NCBI RefSeq assembly: GCF_030463565.1 | Contig: NC_134643.1 | Coordinates: forward strand, 215,998,583 to 216,062,582 | DNA from: Pelecanus crispus | Taxonomy: Eukaryota > Chordata > Aves > Pelecaniformes > Pelecanidae | Direction of reading: 5' to 3' | Length of the DNA stretch: 64,000 nt | In this document: positions 44,801-56,660 of the stretch, piece after piece | Position numbering within the stretch: the first letter of the stretch is position 1 | How the letters are laid out: the number at the start of each line of letters is the position of its first letter | Notes under the pieces: generated by a model | What the model was told of the DNA's origin: nothing | What the model saw: the letters and a program-made list of their open reading frames with translations, nothing else | Databases searched by the model: none | Position numbers and translations under genes: made by a program

Positions 44801-46999
44801 TGGAAAAGGCTTTCTTCCTTGAGGCATATGACTGCTGGCTGAGAAGAGGTAGGGGGTTTCAAAGTTGCTCTCTCTCAACTTGAGAGAAAGTCACAGTCAT
44901 TGCACTGAATTTTTCCCCCATTGCATGATAAGATTTGGGGGCAGGCAGGACGAAAAGTGGCAGCAGGAAGGGTGTTACCAGCAGGGAAAGGTCTTTGATG
45001 TGAAAATGGAGATGCTCAGTAAGTTCACAGATAGGAAGGACTCTCCTTCTCTTCATGCCCAGCTGACTGATCCCTAGAATACTGCGGCAGCCCCCTGAGT
45101 GTTTCTGAAGGGCTGGAAATGCCACACACCTAACTCTGATTTCCACATTGTTCTGCATTACAGACATTTCTGTGGAAATAAAGAAAAGGCTTTTGTGTGA
45201 AAAAACTCCAGGTCCAGTGAAATCACTAGAGCTGTGGTTTCAGTGTCTGCTCCTTTTCATTTTTTCTCATTAGATGTTACCTCCTCAGTTTTAGACCACA
45301 ATGGCTTCTGCTGCTGTGTGACTTTTTAATCACTGGCTGCACTGCAGTGTTAATGGAGGGAGGCAATTTCCACTGTGTTGGACTGGATATGCTGCAAGTT
45401 TACACAACCTGTTACTGTAATACATGGAAAGAAGAAATAGCTTATTTTTGGCCCAAGTTAAGGGGACAGCCAGTGGTGGTGCTTCCATTTTGACAGGACA
45501 CTTATGTGTGTTTTGACCTGTTTGCTATCTTGTTTCTCATCTTTTCCATCCTCAAAAAAATACTGATGTCATTCCCTATCTCTAGCTTTGGACTTTAGAC
45601 AGAGGCACGAATTTTAAGTCATTTAGTCTTGAATGTTCTCCAAACTAGTCTTACTTCCTTGTATACTGCTCTGCTCCATCTCACTATACCAGTGAGCTTT
45701 GCTGAACTGCCATGCTACTTCAGCTGCCATGCATAACTCCCTGAGATTGTGCCAAACTCCATTGGGAAAGGTGGCAAAGAAGAAGAGCTCCTCTAGAAGC
45801 AGGGAATACAAAAATAGAAAAATAAATAGGAAACTGGCTTAAGTAGGGGACTCATCCATTCTAGGAAAAAAACTTAGGAATTCTTGGGGGAAGAAAGACT
45901 TCTAATGTTGACTTGATATTTTGCCTTTCCATAGCTTAAACTTCTGTTTCAAGAATGTTGAGAAAGGGTATTTGTGCCCTGGCTGGTGGGCTTGGTTCAA
46001 ACACTGCTCTGGGTCTTACATGTTTTAATGGGGTACCATGCTGCTGGCAGCATCCCTCCTCCCCGGCTGTGCTCCCAGGTGTGCTCCTGGCTGCATCATG
46101 GCAGGGCATTCAAAGAGCTCTGGAAGGAACATCTCCTCTTCTTTCTACCATGCAGCTGGGCTAGCCATGCTTCAGTCCAGCCCAGCTGGGGCAGCTTGGG
46201 CTGTGGAGTTGAACAGATGTGATGAAGGAGGAGTAAATATGGCATTCCTGAATGTATCCCCTGATCAGACTGAGTATTGTGCCTAGCACAATGATGGCTC
46301 TTCTCAGGTGCAGTGCTTACACACCCAAGACTTCCCACCTGAATTTGTCCCGGCTGGTCCCAGCTGCCAGTGCCGTGATGATGGAGGATAGAGATGCCCA
46401 TGGCAGGAGGCAAACTAGTCCTGCTGCACTGCAGAGTGGGCTGCTGCTTTACACACCCATCCCTCGTACCCCCCCTAAGCAGCTAACACAGGACTGCTGG
46501 ATTGTCCCCTGAAATTGTCTTAGTTGATGGAGCTCACTGTCTAGATGGCTACATGATGCGATGACACCTTTTGCATCATTTGAGGATGTGGATTTAATTA
46601 GGCAACTGCCTTAGCATACACACCCCAGCTAAGCAACTCTTGGCAAGAGTAGGGGCCCCTACTGAGGAATTACCATGTAATAATGAAATCAATTTGAAGA
46701 GTCCAAAAAAGTAGCATTTTCTGCAATCCTGTACAGAAAGGGGCAATGAAACACTACATTCCTTGCAGAACTGACACGTCTTATCTTGTTCCCTCCTTTG
46801 AAAGTAGGAGAAAAATCAAGAAATAGTCAACACAACTGGGCTTTTCTTTTTGTTTACTTGGAAAACTTGTTTTAACCATCAACTTTAGCAAATTTTGGCA
46901 GTTACAAACCTGTACACTTTTTTTTGTTGTTTTGTTTTTATAGCAAAAGAACACAAGACAATACTGCCAACAGCAATTATGAAGGAACAATTAGTTTTC
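41881..46999. other. Intergenic DNA, nothing recognised
   Basis: No coding region is recognised. A poly-T run lies at about 43060. The stretch at 45950-46510 is locally GC-richer with several overlapping short frames that show no protein family. Faint CR1-like wording occurs near 42045-42090, too short to call. Confidence 0.45.
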
Positions 47000-49082
47000 G
47001 GATGAAGGACTATACCCACTCAAAGTGATAAACCTTCCCTTTTGCATAAGGTTGAATTTGTTGTCATTGAAGAAACAACATCTCTTAATACCTACTTGAA
47101 ATGGCATAAAAATCATATCTCTAGTTTTTTGTGCAAAACACATTAATTTAAAAAAAGTCAATAAAAAACACCTTCTTAAAACCGGAAAAAAGTTAAACAA
47201 AAAGAGGTGAACCCAAAGGAAAGTTACAGTACATTTTGAAATGATTAAAAAGTTTTCAAATCTAAAACTTTTTTGTTTTTTTGTTTTTTGCTGTTACCTT
47301 AAAAGTTCAAACCAACTTTGATGACTCTTTAGAATTATATCAAACAAACAAACAAACAAAATTAAAGCAACCTGATTGGCATCAAATATCTACAAAAGCC
47401 TGGTAATTTGAAACCATTATATACATTATTTTATAAACTTCTTTTTTAACACCAAAACATACATCTTTTACAAACCATCCTGCTTGCGACAGGTAAAATT
47501 TACAAGACAATCTTTTCCGATACAGTGCTTTAAAGAGAACTGCTTTCACTCCTGAACACCTTTGTCACCTCCTGAAAAGCGGCAGTATGGGTTTGTTGCA
47601 TTGTTAAATAATAGCGATTCAGGTATTCCTATGACAGAAGAATGCTACAGTTCTGAGGGCTCCAATCTCTTTCCATAATACAGTTCAAGTGCACTCTTAA
47701 CACTGGCAAAGATTACTTATGGCCTTTGTGTAATACGACATATTTGCAATTATTGCTTTTCATTATTACATAAAGAAATGAATTTAATTTCATTTCCTCC
47801 CCATCCACCCACCCCTTGGATGATGCAGCTAATTTACTAACTGAATGGCCCTTCTGATAATGGAGGTGTTAAATGTCAAGTTTATGAAACACAGGCTAAA
47901 AGCAATGGATAATGGGCAATAGTCTAAATTTCTAAGGCTCAAATCACAGTTTGGTGTATTGAGAAAAGCAGAGATGCAAACAGGCAAAAAGCACAGTTTT
48001 ACTGCATGGCAAATGATGGTAAACCATGAGAGAATGAACCTGAAGATGTAGCTCTTTTGCTGGAAACCTACGAAATGTCCATTATTACTCAGTGAATAGC
48101 TCCAAAAAATACCAACAAAGCACAGATGTACTTTCACTACTGGTTTTAAATAGCTGATTTGCCATTACTAAGCATGCTACCTTTTCAAACGAAGCTTAGC
48201 AGAACTGGTCCAAGGCACCTTTAACTCTCTCTCCCATGAATGCAACTATTATCGGCTATAAGGGTACATTATACCATCCATTTAGCTTTTTCAAGCAGGA
48301 GCTCAATGAGGATTAAAGTGGTGTTCTTAACCATTTGTCCTGTCCAGCCCACATTTCTCTTTACAATGGAATTTATATTGAGCCAAGAGCAACAATTTTT
48401 ATGTCATATTCTCAACGTTTACCACTTGCCTGGCTCGCAGAGCCAACAGGCTGCTGCCTCCCCAGGAATCAGCATTTCAGTGGCATATATTTCCTCACTG
48501 TGCCACACCCAGTCTGAGTTTCTGACTGGAGAGGGTACCAAAACATCAAGGCTAGCACTACTGCAGGCTACACTAGGCAATTTAGAAAAGGGGAGAAAAA
48601 AATTCTGAGGAACAAAATTTAACTTGTCTGTTGGACATGCAGAGGGGGAGAGCCTGCTTGAGAGTTTGAGCACACAAGTTGCTGACTTCAGGAAAACAGT
48701 AGCAGTGAGAAGCCTTTGACTCCTTCCAGCCTTGTACTGCAAGTATAGGCTAAGAAAACTAAGAAGGGATAATTCAGGATCAAAGATGTCACTGAGCTTT
48801 AGGAAAATAGCTTGACTGCCTGGAAATCACAGCACTGTAATGCATCTCTGCATTGCAACATCTTCCTGGTTGCCTTCATATGCTGTGTCCTATAGGAGGA
48901 TCTGGTAGGAAGGCAAATTTATGGTGGTATTCTAGTGGGGCTGTCCATTTGGCCCCATGGGAGGGAAGTGATGCTGTGGGTCCTTGGTGTTGCCTTTGGC
49001 CCTTTGCCCTGCTATAAGATACTGGCTCAGGACAGCAATCGCATCCAGTATCTATGGCTTTGTTGGGGGGGGCAGTGTTGCC

Positions 49083-49100
49083 TTTTTTTTTTTTTTTTTT
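49083..49100. repeat. Poly-T run, 18 T
   Basis: Homopolymer within the likely 3' UTR region (poly-A in the FAT3 sense). No processed pseudogene adjoins it. Confidence 0.9.
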
Positions 49101-52100
49101 GGATAGGATGCTTATAACACAAAAGCAAAATAATTAACATATTTACGAAAAGTACACAAGCCCATTTCTTCCTTTTGCACAAAGCCACTAATGTGGTATT
49201 GGCAGCATAATTATGCTGTAAGTCACTTTAAGTCTGTTTCCATTGCCAGAGTTTTCAAAAAGGCTGTCAATGTACATGACATTCGCAAACTGATCAAATG
49301 CAGACAACAAGCACCCTTTTACTCAGACTCACACACCTTTGGCAAAGTCAGTGGTTTCTGATACAAGCATGCATTTGCATTTTAATAAGTTGCTTATTTC
49401 TTTTGTTGTTTCTTTACAAAAAGCAAAGACTGTCTTGATCCTAAGAGTTATAATCCGCTGATACTCAAAAGTACTTTATTAAGTCTATAAAACCTCTCCT
49501 ACAGATGATTCCGACAGAAAATACCGTGTAGTGGAGCCATCTACAGGAATGTGAATTGAAATACAGACACAGAGGAGAAGCAGAGATGTGAGGGGAAGCT
49601 CTAACAGAACCAGGGACCTGGCAATGACAGCAGCAGCAATATAAAAATCATCATATGGCAGAAAAAGAGTTATCTATTGAATGGAATAATATGAACACTA
49701 ATTCTTACATTAGGTTATGAATGTGTTGTTATCTTCCAGGTTAGAAGATTACGGCTTGTCCATGTAGAGCAGTAATTAAAAAGAAAATAAAATGGTTTGG
49801 ATTAACAAGAGAGATGTTATAATACGAAAATCTTACTCCCTAAGAGGTATTTCACCTTAAGATCTGCATTCAGGTCTTATCACTATCAAAGAGAGCCAGA
49901 ATGAAACCAGAAAGGCCACAGAAGTACCAGTATTCACAGAGGGGCATCTGTTTGAAGATGGATTAGGTCTATTCAGTTTGGAGGGGAGGAGATACTGAGG
50001 TATAGAAATCATGAGTGGGACAGAGAAGGCTGAACAGGTGATCCTTGGCACCTTCCCAACAGCACTTTAATAAGTAGGCGTTCAGTGAAATGAAATGGCA
50101 ACAACATCAAAACAGAAAAAGTACTATACATTGTATTTATGCATATTTTACTAGTAAAACTCACTACCAACAAGGTATTACTGAGGCAACAAGCTTGGTA
50201 AGAAACATTGATATTTTTTTTGTATGGCAATTGCTAGGCTCCTATGGTGTTCACCCTTGTGACACTTTTGATATGCCCCAGTAAAGTTTTGATATCGGTG
50301 TCTCAGGCTTACTCAAGAATTTTCACTACAGAAAACAGATGACAAGTACACTTCATAACTAGCTGGGGGCTCAAACAGAACTAATTGTATAATGGATAAA
50401 AATGTCTCACGCCAAAACTCAGTAGGAGCAAACCCCATGTAAAATGCAGCCTAATGCTAAAAGAGTATTACATTCTCAGAAAGTCATACCAGCTTTAAAA
50501 GTGCAGCTACATTTGCAGCTTTGGTTTTCAAACTGAGATGTTCCTACTCTTGGAGAGACATCAATCTAATTGCATCTGCTTTCCTGCAACACAGACTTCA
50601 GGAACAACGTAAGTCTTCCTCTATCTGTGCCCCTCGGCTTGCCAAACCATTTCATGGCTTATTGGCAAATCCCTCAGTTCCTTGCAATCGCGATACAAAT
50701 TTCTGTATTTCTTTTCTTCTTGAAAACATGGGGATAATAGCAGGGAAAAGGGGTTGAAACGTACCATGAGCACATTCAGAATATATCACTGTTACAGAAG
50801 CATGTTTACTTTGAGAAGACCAAGTGACATTCATAAATTCCATGGACAGGAACTATTTGCAGACAAGTACTTGATAATACTTGTATGTGCAGTATATGGT
50901 CTTTCTAGAAGTTCAGTCAATTTATTCATGTACCTGTATAATGAGCTGTTTTCTAGTGAAGAATTGCTGCATGATCACAAAGAAAATATCTACACCAGTC
51001 TTTCACAGCTATATAAGCTATTGGAGGGAAGCAGCAACATACCATACCTACACCGAGAATTTTAGAAATCCTGTTTTATTAAAAGTGTTACAAGCTGCAA
51101 TTATTTAAATCACATTCTATTAATAATTTCTTTTTGTTCGGGGCAAATTGTGAATAAACACTTCCTGTATGTCAAGAAACGGCCCACAATTTAATTTTGA
51201 GTGAAACTTCAAGTCAGTCAAGAACATGTTGCCCTGAAATGCAACTGCTGAAACTATTCAGTTAAGGTGTTTGCCAAGAGACAGGACATGGAAAGCAGCA
51301 GAAGAAACCTGTTAATGCATCTGTTCATCTATAACAATGATTTATGTATTCAATAGCTTTTCAGAATGACTGAATTATGCCATGGCAGGAATGGATGAAA
51401 CCCCAGCAGTAATGCAGACTGCAGACTCACATTCAGTGTATAAGTTGTACAGATGCTGTAAAATGCAGTGGTAAAAACATTTTCATAGCACCGGGCAACA
51501 GGTATGTATCATCTGCTTTAATACATTGAGTGAAAATCCCGTATTTCCATATTGCACTTAGCTGCTCAGGCCAAATCAGTGTGAAAGGCCATTTATTCCA
51601 ATCAGGCTGAGGGAAGCATAAAAGCATACTGATGCCGTGGTTTTCCTCTTCCCACAACAATATTCTGAAGTCTGCAAACAACCTTTGGAAATCACCCATC
51701 CAGCAGAAAATCTAGGGCCAGATCTTTGGCCGGAGCCCATCCATGCAGTTCCACCGACTGAGTTAGTTTACAGCAGCTGAGAATTCATCCCGTAAACTCT
51801 TAAGGATGGACATTTGCCAAATGATGTTAAGCTAACGATTTGAGGTTACAGCAGCGTTATATGCATCTTAATTGCAACTAATTTTACTGCAATAATTGTA
51901 GCACGATGATTGCTGTTAAAGATGTGATTGCCCAAGCAAGGAATTTAAAAAAAAATCAGCAGCACTTTGTAGACAGTTAGGTTTCCCGATGTTTTCAGAT
52001 ACATGTTCACATTGCATACGGAAGTCAAGGGAGGCTGTGCATATGCAGCTGGGGCAAAACTGGGCAACTACTGAGCCAAACTCTGACATTTCTAGAAACC

Positions 52101-52810
52101 CTCACGAGTGAAGTTATGCACACGTACCTGTCATCAGTTTTTAAAAAATGGCAACCAAAGTAGGACAATTTGGAGTAAATATACGCTGTATATACATTGC
52201 TCTATATGCACACAAAGTAGAATGAAATGCTATGTAACAAACAAAAGCATAGATAAATATCTATGGACAAATGACTGGTTGCTTGTCTTTGATAGGTCAA
52301 TTTGTAAAAGCTGTTTTTTTCAGCCATCTGACGTGTTGTACACAGCAGCCTCAGTGATCAACGATCAATTGCTTTTACTCTTTCACTGACATAAAATTTC
52401 ATGCAACAGTGCATCTTGGAATGATCCATACCAGTTTCTTAATACTGTGGGGAGGTCATAACACTGTAACACTTTTAATAATACAATACCCCCCACCCAA
52501 AAAAAAAATCAAACTCTGGGGGAGAGAAAGAAATTATTTAGCAATTATTGTTCCCCCCTGCCTCAAAAGCTGAGTTTTACTCTTGGTAATAAATAGAAGG
52601 TACGTACTCTCCAGATTGTCTAACAATTTTGTGATGTATAATACTTAACACAATTGGTCTCTTCGTGTCTGCACGTACAGTATCATTTCTGAACAAGTTA
52701 ATAATGGGTTCTACTGTATTTTTGCCTTGCCCAATATATATAATACACCTTCAGCAAAATTTCTTCTCAATATTTATACTATTAATTGGACCAAATAACA
52801 AAAAATAAAA

Positions 52811-52840
52811 GAAGAAGAAGAGGAGGAAGAAGAAGAAGGA
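52811..52840. repeat. GAA/GAG purine tract
   Basis: GAAGAAGAAGAGGAGGAAGA continues for about 30 bp, ending 9 bases from the FAT3 stop codon. It would be a CUU-rich tract at the very start of the 3' UTR. Confidence 0.9.
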
Positions 52841-52848
52841 AGCTTCCT

Positions 52849-53468
52849 TTACACTTGTGTCTGATGCTGGGTCTCCACAAATGGAATGTGAACATTTTCT
52901 AGGTTGAGTTCCTCCACACTTTCATAGTCACTCATGGCTACTTCAGAGTCATCAAAGCCGCAGCTGGCTGAGACATCAGAGGAGGAGGCATCTAGAGAGT
53001 TGTGCAAGGATAAGGGCATCTTACCTGCACTAACGTTTTCTGTGTTCTGGCTTGGGCCAACAGCAAAAATACTAAATTCGTTCCCAGTCTGAGACCCTGC
53101 TGCGTCCATCTCATTGGGGAACTGGTGAGGAGGGAGGTATTGGCTAGGGTGGAAGTGCGGCCGTCGCCTGCAGTCGGGGCTGAGCGTACTTGCCATTGAG
53201 ACCGGCTGCGAGGGTGGGAGGGTTTCATATTGGTCCGGATAATCCTCCGGAAGAGGAGGTGGTAACTGGTCCTGGCTTAAAAACTCCTCTTCATGAGGGG
53301 GAGGGTAGTCGCTGTCAATGTCGTAGCCACCAAGGTAGTAATCTGTTTCCAGCTCTCTGGTACTGCCGTGATGAGCCGAGCCTCCATCTGCCGTCTCAAA
53401 GTTGGGCACTTCCTCAATGTCGGACAAGCGAGCACTTGGCATCCAGTCAGAGGTGTCCCAATGATACG
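52849..53468 (-). CDS. FAT3: FAT3 terminal coding exon (cytoplasmic C terminus)
   Basis: The acceptor is CTTTCCTGCTGCAG before CG-TAT-CAT; the stop TAA is at 52849-52851. The 2-nt phase joins a G left by any of three upstream exons to give the Ala of [11 protein letters not shown]. The exon encodes about 205 residues of the intracellular tail, including [30 protein letters not shown], a Pro-rich [12 protein letters not shown] stretch that could bind EVH1 or SH3-type domains, and the end [13 protein letters not shown]. The last residues T-Q-V fit a class I PDZ ligand. FAT3 is a giant atypical cadherin acting in planar polarity and neurite shaping. The ending separates FAT3 from FAT1 and FAT2. 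The start listed inside the intron upstream (53490) is not used. Confidence 0.95.
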
Positions 53469-53929
53469 CTGCAGCAGGAAAGAGAACCACAGCACTCCGT
53501 TAGGATGGGGCCACTAATGGAAACAGAGTCCTGCATGCACTTGCCTCTTAGTCCTCACAGCACGTTCAAATAACAGCATGCGCAACAGGCAATCGACACA
53601 GGTCATCCATGCTCTGACCGGAGGGGCAGGGGAGGAGAACAAAATTGTGTTATGATGCTAATGCAAACAAGCAAAGAAACAAAATACGGCCACTCTCAGG
53701 CATTTCGCTTTTTAGGATGCTAGTAGGTTGTGCAAGCAAATAATCTGATTGTCTGAAAACTGGATCCTGAAATAAAAAAAGTGTCTGGCCGTTCTCATGC
53801 AGCATTTGAGCCCAACAGAATTCAAACAAAAGAGGACACGTGAAGCAGTTCAAGAAAAAAACAGATCAAGTTGGTGCCCTGCCCACCCCAGCCCAGTCCA
53901 ACAGTCAGAAAGTGTCTCAGAAAAATCAC
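53469..53929 (-). other. FAT3: FAT3 intron, 461 bp
   Basis: Short intron between the 36-nt cassette exon and the terminal exon, with GT at 53928-53929 and AG at 53469-53470 on the minus strand. Confidence 0.85.
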
Positions 53930-53965
53930 CTCTGTTGTAGTTCTGTCCTTGATCCATAACAGACA
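53930..53965 (-). CDS. FAT3: FAT3 36-nt microexon (probable cassette)
   Basis: Minus-strand TATCTGACAG precedes TG-TCT-GTT-ATG and the exon ends AAC-AGA-G before GTGATTTT. Using the G from the exon before, it reads VSVMDQGQNYNR, and its final G joins CG of the last exon. Both borders are phase 1, so inclusion or skipping keeps the frame. I recall a peptide of this form in mammalian FAT3 just before AYHWDTSDW. The exon is too short for any simple open-frame search. It adds a Tyr in an acidic to amide-rich context to the cytoplasmic tail. Confidence 0.88.
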
Positions 53966-54363
53966 CTGTCAGATACAAAGTGAAAAGTAAAAACTGGTAA
54001 CTCAGAGTTTGTTACCAGCATAGTATTACACGTGAAAATACAAGACTCTGCATGCATATTTCTAAAGAACAGCTGCCTCGGTGTCATTTTAATAGGATTT
54101 TTAATTGTTCTTTATTTTAGCGTACAAGATAAGCTTGCCCAGTCAAATGCAGACATACATAAAGAAATTATTGTCATGTGTATTATATTCCTTTTCTATC
54201 ATATCTTAATTATTTACCCTCACTGAACAGATATGGAATTACATTAGAGATGGAATTCTTAATACAAAAAGGGCTATCCACCATCTCTACGGTTTATAAA
54301 TGCAAAGTACATTTCTCTCTCACTTGTTCACTTTGAAACAGAAAAATAAGAATCTACCATTCT

Positions 54364-54993
54364 CAGGGCCGGTTCAAACAAATCTGGGCCCACCTGGGCT
54401 CAGATACCATGGTGATGGGCACGGTATAAGAACCTGAATAGAATAGAATACAAAGCCATTTAATGGGGCCATCAGCTACAATGCCCCGCAACCCCATACC
54501 CACCTCCCACCTGCACTGCCATGCTAGCTGGTGGGGAGGGAGGCATTCCAGTATGGAGAGGGTGCAGGGGTGGGGGAGAGAGCAAGGAAAGAGGTTTTAT
54601 GTGAGACAAGAGCAGGGAATAAGCTGCAGTGTTTTCTAGATGAGATGCTCTTGTTCAGCCATATGTTATTGGGCTTCATGCAAGAAGTCACTGGGCAAGA
54701 TTTCTGGACTGCACTGCTGGAGGAGGTCTGGCTGGATAAATAGACCTTTATGGCATTACAGTACTTAACCTCTGGGTCTCAGGCACAGACGAGGACAGAG
54801 AAGGCTATTCTCCAGGCCTCCATCTATTAACACCACTCTTGCCCTTGCTTATCACCACACGGCATATGTGGTGATGGTGATTTCTTCATTAGCTCATTAG
54901 CTAGATGGTAGCTTTCTACCTGCTCTGCGTTAGCCTGGGGTGAGGAGGGTTGGGGCTACTGCAGGTTTAGCAGCAGTGTCTGAACCGGCCCTA
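54364..54993. mobile_element. Non-autonomous hAT-like DNA transposon (MITE), 630 bp
   Basis: The ends are inverted copies: CAGGGCCGGTTCAAACA on the left and TGTCTGAACCGGCCCTA on the right, matching at about 15 of 17 positions. They are flanked by ACCATTCT (54356-54363) and ACCACTCT (54994-55001), an 8-bp target duplication with one change. The CAGGGCCGG terminus and 8-bp duplication are hallmarks of hAT elements of the Tip100/Arthur type. No transposase frame is present. It lies in a FAT3 intron. Confidence 0.8.
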
Positions 54994-55884
54994 ACCACTC
55001 TTCTCCTTCTTCACTTCTCTCTTTTTTTGTAAAGCCGTTTTTGCTGGTTTTCAGTCAGTGTGATGACATTGGACCCGAGATGCATCAGGTAGCTCTGAGC
55101 TGTGTGGTTTCAGGATCCAGGAGAACCTCACTAATTTGCTGACTTGCACAACCCCTGGCAGCTCCCAGGGGAAGAAGCCCTGTACTCCCACGGTTCTGTG
55201 GCAGCAATGCTACCTGCCATGTACTGGGAGCTCCAGTGCAGCCAAAGATTCACTGCTTTCACCAGCTCCACTGCAGAGCATGCAAGGTTCATAAGTCTCA
55301 TATAAGGAACTGGGAAGTGGGCAAAGCATTTTCAGTGACAGCCTCAGGAAACTGCTGCCAGACTTGCTTTTTCTAACCTGTAAAGCATGATGGGGAGCCA
55401 ATGTGTTTGCTTAAGCTTTCCTTTAGGAAGGCAAGGCCATTTACAGTGTCTGTTCGTTCATTTCAAGGTTATTTTCTTATCTTTTGAGTGGGACTTCCTT
55501 TTTGAATTAACCTTGGCTTGTTCATTTTATTTGATAGTGAGAAGAATGGCACTCTTACACTTCAGGAAATCAGTAAATACACTATAGACAAATACTCAAG
55601 TGCCATCACTAGCTAGGAGTAAAAGTGCTTTTCAAAATTACCATGACACTGGCTCAAGAAAAAAATCAGTCATTTCACAAAAATAATTTACCTGATCATC
55701 TTTAAGCATTCTGCAGACTGGATTAGCTGAAGTCTGCAAAACCTGGCTTAAATTTGCTGAATACAGATGAAATTTTGGACTTGTGGATAACTTTAGCTGA
55801 TGTTGAGATGACATTTTCCCAAGGATGAGATAAATGCTGTATAAATAAATAAAAGTAATGTTTATCTATGATACATCACATTTC

Positions 55885-56025
55885 CTCAGTGCTTTATGGA
55901 AGAGGAAAATAGTGATATTCCTGTTTTATAGGTAGGGAAACCAGTTCATTTGTAACAGATGTGCCTGAGGTTACCCAGGAGGTCAGTGGCAGAGCTGAGT
56001 GTTGGGTCCTTGGACTCAACTGCCA
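55885..56025 (+). mobile_element. MIR-like ancient SINE fragment
   Basis: CCTGTTTTATAGGTAGGGAA, GCCTGAGGTTACCCAGGAGG and TCAGTGGCAGAGCTGAG follow in order the well-known MIR/CORE-SINE body (bold match to the TCAGTGGCAGAGCTG word). A 5' part and the A/B boxes are not recognisable. Old age is implied by scattered changes. Confidence 0.6.
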
Positions 56026-56600
56026 TGTTCTTTTCAATGGGCACATCAGCCCCAGGGGAAAGGCAGTGGCAGGCAGGCTGCCTTGCTACGGGGCATCCAT
56101 GGAGTTGTGTCTACACGTCTTCTGACACTGTGTTACCTGGGAGAAAGCAGCCACCTGCCTACCACTGCTTTGCTCCTCTCCACGTTGCCCCACGGGAGTT
56201 CATAGCCCAGCTTTACTGCAGCCTGGGGTACTTTACAGCCTTCCTGTGGCTTCTCCTGTTTCCCAGCCACTGCAGCCAGGATAATCTCAATGATTTGGCT
56301 CCCTTATCAACCTAATCCTATTCTCTCTGAAAGCAATGGGAATAAGCAAGCAAAAACATTGACTTGAACAGAAGAGGATGAAGGCCTTGACACCTTTTCT
56401 ACCACCTCCAATTACCCACAGATATTTTGTGGTATATCCACCTGGTGTTCTTGTGTTTGCTGGTGAACATGCTGATCTGCAAATCCCCATCCCCGCTACT
56501 GGTTTGCTGGTCAGTGTAGATTAGTGAGGTTCTGCTGGAATGTTTCACAATGAAAATAGGAAGCATTGTTGCATAACAAGAAAGAAAAAAATGTAAATAC

Positions 56601-56660
56601 CTTCATTTTCTATAGTGTCAACTACATTGTTGACAAGCTGTATGACAGTCACTATGGAAG
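56601..56660 (-). CDS. FAT3: FAT3 60-nt microexon (probable cassette)
   Basis: The minus-strand acceptor is a long pyrimidine tract ending CCCTCCCCTGCAAG before CT-TCC-ATA. The donor is AAT-GAA-G before GTATTTAC. With the G of the exon at 60403 it reads ASIVTVIQLVNNVVDTIENE, 20 residues, and its last G starts the Val of the next exon. Phase 1 at both ends allows clean skipping. I recall the same peptide in mammalian FAT3, so conservation across amniotes is likely. The C- and U-rich tract before it, with TTTTCTGCTTTCCC, would suit repression by PTB-type factors, an inference. Confidence 0.9.

Larger units (their letters stand above)
47000..52848 (-). other. FAT3: Probable FAT3 3' UTR (far end not resolved)
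   Basis: Directly downstream of the FAT3 stop codon lies almost 6 kb of AT-rich, repeat-poor DNA without coding frames, as expected for the long 3' UTR of this gene in vertebrates. Minus-strand AATAAA hexamers (plus TTTATT) occur at several places, including near 51076, 50925 and 49475, and none can be chosen as the real cleavage signal. The 47000 boundary is arbitrary. Confidence 0.4.
53966..56600 (-). other. FAT3: FAT3 intron with hAT-like MITE and MIR-like fossil
   Basis: Intron of about 2.6 kb between the two small cassette exons. Apart from the two repeats listed separately, no feature is seen. Confidence 0.75.

Noticed and set aside
45950..46510. Cluster of overlapping 70-105-codon frames in GC-richer DNA
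   Set aside because: Frames on both strands overlap each other, lack family motifs, and fit chance in a locally GC-rich stretch.
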